A DNA stretch of 64,000 bases. Origin: Arachidicoccus rhizosphaerae. GTDB lineage: Bacteria > Bacteroidota > Bacteroidia > Chitinophagales > Chitinophagaceae. A program made the position numbers and the translations under genes. Positions 8,761 through 17,129 of this stretch are shown here, one piece after another. The notes below the pieces were generated by a model. It saw only the letters and a list, made by a program, of their open reading frames with translations, ran no database searches and was not told the DNA's origin. The stretch covers positions 62,001 to 126,000 of the forward strand of contig NZ_FNQY01000010.1 in assembly GCF_900107765.1 (NCBI RefSeq). The letters run 5' to 3'. How positions within the stretch are numbered: position 1 is the first letter of the stretch; each line of letters starts with the position of its first letter.

Positions 8761-10113
8761 CTACTTTTTGATAAAACGCCCTTTCTGAGCTCCGTACCGG
8801 TAATAATATAATCCGCTGGATATACCGGATAAAGAGATTCGGTTGACGCCTGCGTTTAACGCAATTTGGCGTAATAACCGTCCGTTTGCATCATACAGGA
8901 AAAGAACGGCCCCTGCGGTAACTTTAAAGTCAATAAAACTGCCGGCCGGATTTGGGTAAGCAACAACCTGGTCAGTAGCCGTAGCTGCAGCATTTAAAGC
9001 GTTTGGTACATTTTGATGAATCACTGTACTATATGTGATACTGCCATCCAGCGCCACCTGCTTTAGCCTGTAATAATTACTGATACCGTACCCTTTATCC
9101 GAATAATTATAATCAACCGGATCGCTGCTATTACCACTTAAAGCCTTGCTAACTATAAAATCCAAAGCCTCAAAATGGATCCCGTCCGTGCTGCGCTCTA
9201 TATAAAAACCTTTATTGTTTAGCTCGGTAGCTGTCTGCCAGCTTACCTGGATACTGTTTGCTTTATAGGAGCAGGTAAATTGTGATAGTTTTACATATAA
9301 GGTGGTGGCACAGGGACTCATTACGCCTCTGGTAGCGCTTCCTATATCTCCGCCGCCCTGGTTCGGATCATAATCAATAACAATCGCTGCATCACTGGTT
9401 AATGGATTGTTCGAGATAAAACTACCCAGCACCTGTATAAACCCTGATCCGGACAGTGCGTCCGGATTACGCTCTGCTTCATTTAGCAGATTTTTTGTTA
9501 CGATGCTGCCGGGACAATGAAGTTCATTAGGAGAGTTTTTAAATCCCAGCGTTCCTCCAACTTTCAAGGCACCCGTGATGACGTTATACGCATTAGCAAA
9601 TTCTAAATCCCCTTCAGCTTTCAGTAAAGCATCCTGATTGATGATACAATGACCGGCATTGAATGCAGCGTTTCCGCCTATCAGCAGCTGACTGCCCGTC
9701 AGTAATTGAACAGACTCTCCACTATTATATGGTAAATTGGATGCATAATTTTTGGTCACGCTAAGGCTGGAATTCGTATTCAGGGTAACATTTTGAGAAG
9801 TGGTAAAATTTCCATTAACGCTAACCGCTCCCCCGCTCTCTACCGTCAGATTGCCCCCGATTTGCATATTATCCTGATCGCTTTTATTAATGGTTAATTG
9901 TCCGGCCACGATTAAATTACCGCCACCATAACCACCCGTGAAAGTAATTGAAACGATCTGTCCTTGAGGTACCGTAATGGTTATGTTGCTAAAACCTAAA
10001 TAAACATAGTTGCCCGAGCTAAGGGTTTGGTCCTGATTTAAATATTCCTGTGCCCATGAGAGGGTCACCACGCTGACCAGCAGCAGTGCACTTAGTAAAA
10101 GTTTCTTTTTCAT
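8761..10113 (-). CDS. T9SS type A sorting-domain protein with beta-repeat N-terminus
   Basis: This 450-residue secreted protein begins with a signal peptide (MKKKLLLSALLLVSVVTLSWA). Residues 30-230 consist of short, Thr/Asn/Gly-rich beta-strand turns (for example GGNLTVESGGAVSVNGNF), resembling a right-handed beta-helix. A fibronectin-like segment follows (FTCSYKANSIQVSWQTATE at about 275-350). The last 70 residues carry a type IX secretion C-terminal sorting domain: VAYPNPAGSFIDF, then YDANGRLLRQI, then GLYYYRYGAQKGRFIKK. The protein should cross the outer membrane through the T9SS and be attached to or released from the surface. No catalytic motif was recognised and its role is unknown. It is monocistronic, ending at the bidirectional terminator shared with sdhB. 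Confidence 0.85.
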   Translation of the reverse strand: MKKKLLLSALLLVSVVTLSWAQEYLNQDQTLSSGNYVYLGFSNITITVPQGQIVSITFTGGYGGGNLIVAGQLTINKSDQDNMQIGGNLTVESGGAVSVNGNFTTSQNVTLNTNSSLSVTKNYASNLPYNSGESVQLLTGSQLLIGGNAAFNAGHCIINQDALLKAEGDLEFANAYNVITGALKVGGTLGFKNSPNELHCPGSIVTKNLLNEAERNPDALSGSGFIQVLGSFISNNPLTSDAAIVIDYDPNQGGGDIGSATRGVMSPCATTLYVKLSQFTCSYKANSIQVSWQTATELNNKGFYIERSTDGIHFEALDFIVSKALSGNSSDPVDYNYSDKGYGISNYYRLKQVALDGSITYSTVIHQNVPNALNAAATATDQVVAYPNPAGSFIDFKVTAGAVLFLYDANGRLLRQIALNAGVNRISLSGISSGLYYYRYGAQKGRFIKK

Positions 10114-10811
10114 GTAAGGATTTTTTTTACAGCCGCCTAAGACCGTCTATTTTTTACAGCCCGGCCGCCGGATTTTTTATGTTTTTGTTGTTTTAAGAGA
10201 ACCTGAGGTAATGATAGTTTTGGTTTGATGGACTATGTTCAGTCAGTTATGGTTGTCTGTTTGAAAGGATTTCCTGGTCTGTTTTACCTCCAGCTTCATA
10301 TTGAGGGAAAACCTGGAACGATACTTAAAGAGAGGCGGTCAACGAATATGACCACCGTAACTCACCTTTAAGTTTTAAATCTCACTTTTTGCTTAAAGTA
10401 CCCGTATCCACATCCAGATTCAGCTCCTAGTCCAGTTAATCAGGTTACACCTTCCGGTTAATTTTGGTTGCGGCCTTTCGCATAACCATGATTATCATAT
10501 TCAGCTCAGTCCGGGCAATATTTGGTTGCGCATGTTAACCCGGGCCAGAAAATTCTTGTTTCATGATGATCTACATCAGATTTGTTCGTTTTAAAGCAGT
10601 AACCCCTTACCTTTGTTTAGCAGCATTTTAAAGTAGTATATTATTTTCTATAATATAAGGGTGCACTACACAAACGCTGCCTTTATTTAAATTCTGAAGC
10701 AAAACTACTATGTGCTTTTATTCCAGGCAATCAGGGGAAACCCCTACTTTTTGTTTACTAGGCCGTTATGGCCGAAAATATGGACAATTCAGTAGTGCTA
10801 TCATAAGAATA
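10114..10811. other. 698-base divergent intergenic region
   Basis: No gene is supported here. It separates the minus-strand T9SS gene from the plus-strand kinase gene. It contains a 12-base direct repeat TTTTTTACAGCC (10123-10134 and 10150-10161), a 10-base direct repeat TTTGGTTGCG (10463-10472 and 10521-10530), the kinase promoter at 10581-10615, and an A/T dyad at 10637-10657 (TATATTAT-TTTCT-ATAATATA). Confidence 0.6.
10581..10615 (+). promoter_or_regulatory. candidate promoter of the kinase-regulator pair
   Basis: TACCTTTG (10608-10615) matches the Bacteroidota -7 TAnnTTTG. TTTGTTCG (10581-10588) offers a -33 at 19-23 bases. Transcription would start near 10622, giving a leader of about 190 bases that contains the 8-bp dyad at 10637-10657. 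Confidence 0.55.
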
Positions 10812-12782
10812 ATGCCTTTTTACCGGATGATGCTGGCGGTCATTATTCTGTTCTGGGGTTGTAACAGTAAGCCTGCCCCACAGGATAATAAGAGCCAGCC
10901 AGCTGAAATTGAACAAATTACTAAAGAACTCGCCCAGATCGACACGGCACAAAAAGACCCATTTGAAAAAATCGCGAAACTGGAAACATATTACGAGGGT
11001 CTTTCCAGGCAGATGCAACTGCATTTCAGTCACGATATATTCAGGAGTTTATTTAATGTTGCCTACGCCCATCCGGATAGTACGGTCCTGCCTTTTTATA
11101 AGCAACAATTTGAACGGCATGCTGATGAGCCGAAAATTCAGGTCGAATCCTTATTATCCCAGGCTGCCTATTACCTGTATATTAACCAACAGGTGGATAG
11201 TGGCAAGCTGGCTTTAGATGCGTTAACCCCTTTTTTGCCGACTTTTAATGATACCATCAATAAATCTTATTATACCTTACTGGCCCAGGTCTTCTATCAG
11301 AAAGGAGATTTTCAAAAGGCGGCAGATTATTATTTAAAGACGATCAAAATTGCGGAGAAATTAAAGGACAGCATGGCAATTATAGGTAATTACGGGAACC
11401 TGTCTGCCATCTATTCCAGTATGGATGAGGAACAGAAAGCCGTACCTCTAAAAAAACTCTCCCTGGATTATTATATCCGTCAAAAAAATGATGCGTATGC
11501 TTTTATCGGAGAAGTCAGCTTAGCCAGATCCTATGCCAATCTGAGTAAGATGGATTCTGCCTTTTATCATTATGAAAACGCCCTGAAGCTAAAAGAAAAA
11601 GGTATCAGCAATCCCAGCGTGGAAATTATTCTGTACACCAACCTGGGAGAAATCTATTTTGAGCGCGGTAACCTTAAAAAAGCCCTGTATTTTTTTGATT
11701 TATGCAAGGCCCCGCTGGCCGCCATCGGCACTGAAGAACAGCGTTTAATGTATATTATATACGCCACTCCTGCCTACAATGAGGTCAAAGCGGATATTTC
11801 CCCTGAAATTTCAGAAGTAAAAAAAGCAATTACTCTTTTTTCGCAACAGAGCAACCTGATCCTGGTCAAGGCCGCTTATTTTAACCTGTATATGGTGGCC
11901 GAGAAAAGGGGCTGGCTACAAGATGCCTTACAGTATTATAAATCCTATGACTCTGTCAGTAATATCCTGGCCAGTCAGGACAATAATAAGTATATCACCC
12001 AATTAAGGACGCAATACGAGCTTCAGAAAAAGCAGACCATCATCCTTAGCCAACAAAAGCAAATCGTCAAAAAAACAGCTTATAATCGCCTTCTTGGGGC
12101 ACTTCTGATTGCAGGCGTTGCATTTTCCGGATTTATCATTACTTATGGCCGTTTACGTCGCAAAAAGAAAGAAGCGGATTTACAGCGTCAGTTCTCAACA
12201 GGGCTGATTGCCCGTAGTGAAACGGAGCGCAGCAGACTTGCCAGAGATCTGCATGACGGGCTGGGTCAAAATATTCTCTTACTAAAGCACCAGGTAAAGG
12301 ATGGGGAGAAAATTGATGTGAATAGTATTGACCGGTTGCTGGACGAAGTCAGAGTCATTTCCCGCAATGTGCATCCGATTATGCTGGATCAGATTGGGTT
12401 TAAAGAGAGCGTCAATCATATCTGCCGGCAGCTATCGGAAAAGGAATCCTTATTCATTTCGACGGACCTGGAATATAACGGAGAACTCGGCAAGGAAAAA
12501 GAACTACAGTTGTTTAGAATTTTTCAGGAAGGATTAAATAATGTCATTAAATATGCGCAGGCGCAGGCTGCCAACATCCAGACCCGGGTGGAAGGCAGTG
12601 ATCTCATTGCCGTCATAAGGGATAATGGAAAAGGTTTCGATGTTTCTTCTACCTTAAATAGTGGCGCCTCTTTTGGTTTATTTAGTATCTTAGAGCGTAG
12701 CCGAGCCATAAACGGCAAAGCCACCATTCACTCCGGGGCAACCGGCACCTTCATCAAAATTAAAGTACCTATCGATGTCTGA
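10812..12782 (+). CDS. TPR-containing sensor histidine kinase, NarL-type (HisKA_3)
   Basis: This is an envelope sensor kinase of about 656 residues. I chose ATG 10812 because it starts directly before a signal or lipoprotein-like leader (MMLAVIILFWGC), whereas the longer frame from 10710 adds 34 residues of unlikely sequence. The periplasmic part (about 100-380) is built of helical tetratricopeptide-type repeats (YHYENALKLKEKG, ALYFFDLCK). A single membrane helix (LLGALLIAGVAFSGFIITYG) is followed by a coiled linker. The HisKA_3 phosphoacceptor motif ERSRLARDLHDGLGQN has its His encoded at 12252-12254. The ATPase N-box (GLNNVIKYAQA) and G-box (DNGKGFD) are present. The gene overlaps the response regulator gene by 8 bases, so the two form a translationally coupled two-component pair. 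The signal is unknown. Confidence 0.88.
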   Translation: MPFYRMMLAVIILFWGCNSKPAPQDNKSQPAEIEQITKELAQIDTAQKDPFEKIAKLETYYEGLSRQMQLHFSHDIFRSLFNVAYAHPDSTVLPFYKQQFERHADEPKIQVESLLSQAAYYLYINQQVDSGKLALDALTPFLPTFNDTINKSYYTLLAQVFYQKGDFQKAADYYLKTIKIAEKLKDSMAIIGNYGNLSAIYSSMDEEQKAVPLKKLSLDYYIRQKNDAYAFIGEVSLARSYANLSKMDSAFYHYENALKLKEKGISNPSVEIILYTNLGEIYFERGNLKKALYFFDLCKAPLAAIGTEEQRLMYIIYATPAYNEVKADISPEISEVKKAITLFSQQSNLILVKAAYFNLYMVAEKRGWLQDALQYYKSYDSVSNILASQDNNKYITQLRTQYELQKKQTIILSQQKQIVKKTAYNRLLGALLIAGVAFSGFIITYGRLRRKKKEADLQRQFSTGLIARSETERSRLARDLHDGLGQNILLLKHQVKDGEKIDVNSIDRLLDEVRVISRNVHPIMLDQIGFKESVNHICRQLSEKESLFISTDLEYNGELGKEKELQLFRIFQEGLNNVIKYAQAQAANIQTRVEGSDLIAVIRDNGKGFDVSSTLNSGASFGLFSILERSRAINGKATIHSGATGTFIKIKVPIDV

Positions 12783-13407
12783 TGTATTACTGGCCGATGA
12801 TCACCCGGCCATTTTACTGGGAATTAAAACCTATTTAGAACAAAAAGGCCACCGCGTAATCGCCGCCTGTACCAATGGAATTGAAGCCTTCAATAATATA
12901 CTGGCCAAAAGGCCCAGTATCGCCATTTTGGATATCAGCATGCCCGGAATGACCGGTATTGAGGTGGCTTCAAAAGTCATTCAGTCCAGAATGGCGACAA
13001 AGGTAATTCTGCTTACGCTGGATAAGGAACTTGCCACTTTTAATTTTGCCAAAAAAATCGGCGTCAGCGGTTTCTTATTAAAGGATTTTGCACTGGATGA
13101 GTTAGAAGAATGCATAAAATCGGTCCACAAAGGTGAGCCTTACTTCAGCAACCAGTTAAATACCAGTCTGCATGTGGGTAGCAAATCCGTCCATAGCGGG
13201 ATTATAGAACAACTGACTTTTTCTGAAAAGAAAATCCTGCAACTCATCAGTGAACAAAAATCAAGCAGGGAAATTGCTTCCATGTTATTTATATCTGAGA
13301 AAACCGTTGAGACACACAGGGCCCATATCATTAAAAAGCTGGACATTCCGCCCGTAAAAAACGCGTTGCTAAAATGGGCAATAGAAAATAAAAATCAATT
13401 AAGCTGA
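12775..13407 (+). CDS. LuxR/NarL-family response regulator
   Basis: This 210-residue DNA-binding response regulator has a receiver domain with acidic residues D8/D9 (LLADDHPAILLG), the phosphoacceptor D53 (AILDISMPGMTG) and the conserved Lys region (GFLLKDF). The C-terminal LuxR-type helix-turn-helix (LTFSEKKILQLI, then SREIASMLFISEKTVETHRA) is complete. It is the partner of the kinase immediately upstream, with which it shares 8 bases. It should be phosphorylated by that kinase and regulate transcription; the targets are not visible. The gap to the convergent alpha/beta hydrolase gene is about 90 bases and carries short hairpins (CCTGC/GCAGG near 13427; TTCCCG/CGGGAA at 13451-13483) but no clear terminator T-run. 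Confidence 0.92.
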   Translation: MSDVLLADDHPAILLGIKTYLEQKGHRVIAACTNGIEAFNNILAKRPSIAILDISMPGMTGIEVASKVIQSRMATKVILLTLDKELATFNFAKKIGVSGFLLKDFALDELEECIKSVHKGEPYFSNQLNTSLHVGSKSVHSGIIEQLTFSEKKILQLISEQKSSREIASMLFISEKTVETHRAHIIKKLDIPPVKNALLKWAIENKNQLS

Positions 13408-13497
13408 GCGTGTAAAAGTAAAGAGATCCTGCTTATGCAGGGAGTCAGGGTTCCCGAACTAATCACCTGATAACTTCCGGGAAAAACAGCCCGCCCT

Positions 13498-14301
13498 TTA
13501 TTTATTTAAAAAATCTTCTAACAGCAGAACCGTCAGCTGTCCGGATGTAAAGCCGGTCTCAAGCGTCGTTATTTCACCCATATATCCTCCATGACCTCCA
13601 GGAAGTATGGCCAGTGAAGATCCTGCGATCCATCTATGCAGCTCAAGGGCATGTTCCAGGGTGATGATATCCTTATCTGCGTTGATAATTAGAACGGGCA
13701 TCTGAATGGCGGCTATCTGCTGGTCCGGGATATCTTTAAAGCCGATCATGCGCCGGGCATCTTTATCATGCATCACCTGGAGTCCTTTAGGATCTTCAGC
13801 CACCTGTAGATACGCCTCTTTGAGTGCTGCAGGCATATTTTCCACGCTGGCCTGGGGCATAAAATCCCATAACCATTGAACAACGCCGTTTCTTCTGGCT
13901 AATGCAGAGGCTAAAATCATCTTATCCATTATTTCAGGGTGACGGATGGCAATCTGCAAAGTGGTGGTCCCCCCGTTACTAAAGCCGAAAAAATCCGCTT
14001 TAGTAATTTGCAGGTTTTGTAACAATACAAACACGTCATCCGCATCCTGCTCAAAACTAAGCTCCGTATTTCTATCACTGGTTCTACCGTGGGCCTGTAG
14101 TTCAAGGGCAATCACCTTTCTGTTTTGCTGTAAAAGCGGGATAATCCGGCCAAAACAGGATTGAATGGTCGATCCTCCTCCATGTATTAACACAAGCGGT
14201 TTGCCCTGCCCATATATTTCAAAATACATTTTAAGCCCATTGACCTCACTATATCCGGATTCAAAATCTTCGCTGGAGGTATCTTTGATGGTATTTTCCA
14301 T
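13498..14301 (-). CDS. alpha/beta-hydrolase fold protein
   Basis: This 267-residue protein is a soluble alpha/beta hydrolase. The oxyanion-loop strand LVLIHGGGS is at 36-44, the nucleophile elbow GFSNGG has S108, the acid is D209 or D211 in NADKDI, and the catalytic His is H237 in PGGHGGYMGE. The triad is therefore intact. It has no signal peptide. The substrate cannot be predicted; relatives include esterases, lactonases and C-C hydrolases. It is a single gene convergent with the response regulator, and about 130 bases separate it from dgkA, whose transcript runs into it in the same direction. Confidence 0.85.
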   Translation of the reverse strand: MENTIKDTSSEDFESGYSEVNGLKMYFEIYGQGKPLVLIHGGGSTIQSCFGRIIPLLQQNRKVIALELQAHGRTSDRNTELSFEQDADDVFVLLQNLQITKADFFGFSNGGTTTLQIAIRHPEIMDKMILASALARRNGVVQWLWDFMPQASVENMPAALKEAYLQVAEDPKGLQVMHDKDARRMIGFKDIPDQQIAAIQMPVLIINADKDIITLEHALELHRWIAGSSLAILPGGHGGYMGEITTLETGFTSGQLTVLLLEDFLNK

Positions 14302-14431
14302 TTTGATTAATTGAATGAAAGGATGTAAGTTGCAATCAGCCGTCTGAATCAGGGCTGGAAAAACCGTGATACCTGACTGCCTACATGATTTTCTGATCAG
14401 CCACAGGAGCTTTTTTGTAAGGCAGTATCTG

Positions 14432-14887
14432 CTACCCCTTTACTAATGCCCACAGGGGTGGCCAGAATATCAGACAGCCGATAATAAAACTTATGACAGC
14501 CGCGATAAGGACTGCGCCTGCCGCCAGATCCTTGACGAGTCCCATCTTAGGATGCAATTGCGGATGGACAAAATCCGCCAGACTTTCAATGGCGGTATTG
14601 ACGATTTCCAGAGAAAACACCACTGCGATGCAAAGCAAAATAACCGCCCACTGGGTTTTACTGATATGTAAAATCCCGCCCAGACAAACCGCTATAATGG
14701 CAGCCAGACTATGCAGCCACATATTATGCTGCGTTTTAAAGGCATGCAGCAGTCCATTAAAAGCATACCCAAAGGACCGGCCTCTGCTTTTCCAGGAAAA
14801 GCCCTCAGGCCTTTTACCGGATGCTGCTTCACTTTTGAAAGTGCTTACATCTGGACGATGACGGTTTACTTCTGTATTGTTTGTCAT
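14432..14887 (-). CDS. dgkA: DgkA-family lipid kinase (diacylglycerol or undecaprenol kinase)
   Basis: This 151-residue small membrane kinase has three hydrophobic helices in its C-terminal 110 residues. Signature residues include the start of the core (SFGYAFNGLLHAFKTQHNMW), the catalytic helix VFSLEIVNTAIESLADFV (family ExxNTAIE) and MGLVKDLAAGAVLIAA (KDxAAGAV). Gram-positive members phosphorylate undecaprenol and Gram-negative ones diacylglycerol; the specificity here is undetermined. The N-terminal 35 residues are polar and variable. Its ATG overlaps the xer stop codon as ATGA, so the two genes are translationally coupled. Confidence 0.88.
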   Translation of the reverse strand: MTNNTEVNRHRPDVSTFKSEAASGKRPEGFSWKSRGRSFGYAFNGLLHAFKTQHNMWLHSLAAIIAVCLGGILHISKTQWAVILLCIAVVFSLEIVNTAIESLADFVHPQLHPKMGLVKDLAAGAVLIAAVISFIIGCLIFWPPLWALVKG

Positions 14888-15957
14888 GATTTAGGATGAG
14901 CCTTTTTATACACTTCCTTAAGTTTTTCAATATTTGTATGGGTATAAACCTGAGTCGCTGCAAGACTTGCATGTCCCAGCAACTCTTTGACAGCGCTCAG
15001 ATCGGCGCCCGCATTCAATAGATGGGTGGCAAAACTATGACGCAAAATATGGGGACTTTTTTTCTTCAGATCCGTCACCTCACCCACCAGGCTGCGTACC
15101 ATATTATATACCTTTTTCGCATATAGCGGTTTACCTGTATGATCCGTTAATAAAACCGCTGCCGGATTATTTTTCAACAGTGTATCAATCTGCCCCTGCT
15201 GCTGAATATAGGTCTGCATTAACGCCAACAGCTCAGGCGACACCGGGATCAGTCTTTGCTTTTGTCCTTTACCTAATACTTTAATTTGTTGTAAGCTAAA
15301 GTCAACATCCCTTTGCTTAAGTTCAATCAATTCACTGCGTCTGATGCCACATTGATAAAATAAACAAATAGTCAGATATCCGGTAAATTCATTAAAATAT
15401 TTTTTCCAGACCTGAATGGCTCCTTTGCTGTTGAGCTGACCGTCTGTGATAGCTGCACCCTCATACAGGACCGGTCCTTTTAGCAGGGCTGTTCTTTTTT
15501 GCTGGTCCAGCAACTCAGTTTCCACCAGTCCTTCCATCCTGGAAGGACTGGTCAGTTCAGCGGCTTCCTGTTCCTTTAGAAAGGTAGGCAGCCTTTTGCT
15601 TATTTTTGGCAGTTTGAGGACAGTAAGCGGCGTTGAATCCACCAGCTGATTGCGTAACAAATATTTATAAAAAGATTTTAAAGAGGAAATCTTTCGGTGC
15701 AGGGTTTTATTATTATTGGGATGGGCTGAATTATTTTTGAGTTCCACCATCCAGGAACGGACCATGGCAGTGTTGACCTCCGTAAAATCAGTCCCGGTAT
15801 AGGAGGTCTCCAGGAAATCAAAAAACTGGCCCAGATCCATTTCATAGGCGCTGACCGTATGCACGGAATAGCGCTTCTCAAAACTGAGATAATCCAGAAA
15901 CTGGGCTAAAACAGGTATTCTGGCGGCTGCCCCCTTGTATATTGTTGACTGACCCAT
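14884..15957 (-). CDS. tyrosine recombinase of the XerC/XerD type, with an internal insertion
   Basis: This is a site-specific recombinase, most like the housekeeping XerC/XerD that resolves chromosome dimers at dif. The N-terminal SAM-like core-binding domain covers about 10-110. The catalytic domain contains R206 (CGIRRSEL), K230 (LGKGQKQR), H303 and R306 (HILRHSFATH), H329 (LLGHASL) and Y338 (ATQVYTHT), the full active-site set. At 357 residues it is about 55 longer than usual XerC/D. The excess lies at about 137-185, between the two domains, and includes a DNA-level 12-bp hairpin. It follows rpsU on the same strand. The ATG lies in the T-run of the rpsU terminator, so expression may depend on read-through. 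There is no nearby integron or phage gene, so I do not call it a mobile-element integrase. Confidence 0.88.
   Translation of the reverse strand: MGQSTIYKGAAARIPVLAQFLDYLSFEKRYSVHTVSAYEMDLGQFFDFLETSYTGTDFTEVNTAMVRSWMVELKNNSAHPNNNKTLHRKISSLKSFYKYLLRNQLVDSTPLTVLKLPKISKRLPTFLKEQEAAELTSPSRMEGLVETELLDQQKRTALLKGPVLYEGAAITDGQLNSKGAIQVWKKYFNEFTGYLTICLFYQCGIRRSELIELKQRDVDFSLQQIKVLGKGQKQRLIPVSPELLALMQTYIQQQGQIDTLLKNNPAAVLLTDHTGKPLYAKKVYNMVRSLVGEVTDLKKKSPHILRHSFATHLLNAGADLSAVKELLGHASLAATQVYTHTNIEKLKEVYKKAHPKS
15524..15552. repeat. 12-bp perfect inverted repeat inside the xer coding sequence
   Basis: ACCAGTCCTTCC (15524-15535) and GGAAGGACTGGT (15541-15552) are exact reverse complements with a 5-base loop (ATCCT). 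They encode residues 136-145 of the recombinase, at the start of its unusual insertion. A dyad this long is unlikely by chance in coding sequence. Confidence 0.85.
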
Positions 15958-15993
15958 AAAAAATTAGCCTTAAAGTTAATACTTTAAGGCTAA
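15957..15993 (-). terminator. rpsU terminator overlapping the xer start codon
   Basis: A 12-bp perfect stem, TTAGCCTTAAAG (15964-15975) with CTTTAAGGCTAA (15982-15993), has loop TTAATA. Reading on the minus strand, the T-run (complement of 15958-15963) is followed at once by the xer ATG (15955-15957). It looks like a real intrinsic terminator for rpsU that also sits exactly where xer translation begins. Confidence 0.85.
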
Positions 15994-16024
15994 AATCTTA
16001 TCGTTATTGATAATGGTTGCGAGA

Positions 16025-16222
16025 TTATTTCTCGATCTTGCCAGAAGCAATGTCTTGCTTATAGATTGCTTTCAGAACTTCAAAACGACGTTTAACGGAC
16101 GGTTTGGTAAAGTGCTGGCGCTCTCTTAATTGCAATAACGTCTTGCTTTTCTCAAATTTCTTTTTATACTTTTTGAGCGCTTTATCGATGTTCTCACAAT
16201 CTTTGGAATCAATAATCAACAT
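16025..16222 (-). CDS. rpsU: 30S ribosomal protein S21
   Basis: This is a 65-residue basic protein with the S21 pattern: MLIIDSKDCENIDKALKKYK at the start, then LRERQHFTKPSVKRR and a Lys-rich C-terminus. bS21 joins the platform of the 30S subunit near the anti-Shine-Dalgarno region, which is of interest in a phylum that uses few Shine-Dalgarno sites. A good promoter lies 35 bases upstream, giving a leader of about 28 bases. The terminator at 15957-15993 follows the stop. Length and sequence are typical. Confidence 0.94.
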   Translation of the reverse strand: MLIIDSKDCENIDKALKKYKKKFEKSKTLLQLRERQHFTKPSVKRRFEVLKAIYKQDIASGKIEK

Positions 16223-16256
16223 AATTTTATATACCCCCTTTTGGTTAAAAGATGCG

Positions 16257-16287
16257 CAAAGATACCCTTATGTCAGGATTTAACAAA
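16257..16287 (-). promoter_or_regulatory. rpsU promoter (-33 TTTG, -7 TATCTTTG)
   Basis: On the minus strand TTTG (complement of 16284-16287) is followed after 19 bases by TATCTTTG (complement of 16257-16264). This is an exact match to the Bacteroidota consensus and spacing. Transcription should begin near 16250, about 28 bases before the rpsU ATG. Confidence 0.8.
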
Positions 16288-16474
16288 GAATATTCCTTAT
16301 TTTTTTAGTTCTGGCAATGAATTATTTATTGACTATCAATATATTATGACATTATTTAGCCCCTAATCTCCTGTCAGTCCATTAAAATAGGAGAAAATGC
16401 AGTCATTTAATAAAATTCAGGGAACAGGGACAGTGCCCCTCCGTAAAATACAACTTCAGTACAGCCGTTTTTGG

Positions 16475-16506
16475 TTTTCGGAAGCCATTAAATTCAATTA
16501 ACTTTG
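16475..16506 (+). promoter_or_regulatory. ribE promoter abutting the start codon
   Basis: TAACTTTG (16499-16506) matches TAnnTTTG, with a TTTT -33-like element at 16475-16478, 20 bases upstream. The ATG begins only 5 bases after the -7 element. A transcript started at the usual distance would therefore be leaderless or nearly so. Confidence 0.65.
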
Positions 16507-16511
16507 CAGTT

Positions 16512-17129
16512 ATGTTTACAGGAATCGTAGAAACCGTTGGAACCGTGCAGGCAGTAGCAGCAACCGGGGGTAATTTATCCTTTTGGATTAAATCCTCCAT
16601 TACCGCTGAACTCAAAGTTGATCAAAGTGTCAGCCATGATGGCATTTGCCTTACCGTAGAATCGATAATAGGCGACCAATACCAGGTAACGGCCATTGAA
16701 GAAACAATTCGCAAAAGCAATATCAGTCAGTGGCAGCCGGGAAAAAAAGTAAACCTGGAACGCTGCATGACATTAGGTGGGCGACTCGATGGACATATCG
16801 TACAGGGGCATGTGGATGCCACAGGCACCTGTCTGTCCGTTACACCGGAACAAGGCAGTTATTTATATCGTTTCAGCTTCCCTAAAGCATTCAACCATCT
16901 GATCATAGAAAAAGGCTCTATTGCGGTTTCCGGAACCAGTCTGACCTGCTTTGATGTCTCTGACGGGGCGTTTTCTGTAGCGATCATTCCTTATACCTAC
17001 GAACATACGGGCATCAGCCAGATTAGCTCCGGAAGCCTGGTCAATCTGGAGTTTGATGTAATCGGAAAATATATCGCCCGGATGCAGGCATTTCCCCTGC
17101 CTGACACCTCCCAAAACCTCGGCGGGTAG
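16512..17129 (+). CDS. ribE: riboflavin synthase, alpha chain
   Basis: This 205-residue enzyme dismutates two 6,7-dimethyl-8-ribityllumazine molecules to riboflavin. The typical N-terminus MFTGIVETVG is present, and the two lumazine-binding half-domains are visible as an internal duplication (first half from residue 1, second from about 97). The signature MTLGGRLDGHIVQGHVDATG lies at the domain junction. The length is typical. ATG 16512 is fixed by the invariant MFTGIVE. It appears to be transcribed alone from the promoter just before it; no other riboflavin gene is in the window. Confidence 0.95.
   Translation: MFTGIVETVGTVQAVAATGGNLSFWIKSSITAELKVDQSVSHDGICLTVESIIGDQYQVTAIEETIRKSNISQWQPGKKVNLERCMTLGGRLDGHIVQGHVDATGTCLSVTPEQGSYLYRFSFPKAFNHLIIEKGSIAVSGTSLTCFDVSDGAFSVAIIPYTYEHTGISQISSGSLVNLEFDVIGKYIARMQAFPLPDTSQNLGG

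Noticed and set aside
10123-10161. Direct repeat TTTTTTACAGCC
   Set aside because: There are only two short copies including a T-run; this is not enough to claim a regulatory array.
10710-10811. Longer N-terminus for the TPR histidine kinase
   Set aside because: The added 34 residues precede the export signal and look non-coding; ATG 10812 gives a normal leader.
14884-15957. Tyrosine recombinase as a phage or integron integrase
   Set aside because: There are no mobile-element genes, attC arrays or direct repeats nearby; neighbours are housekeeping genes (rpsU, dgkA) and the sequence is Xer-like.
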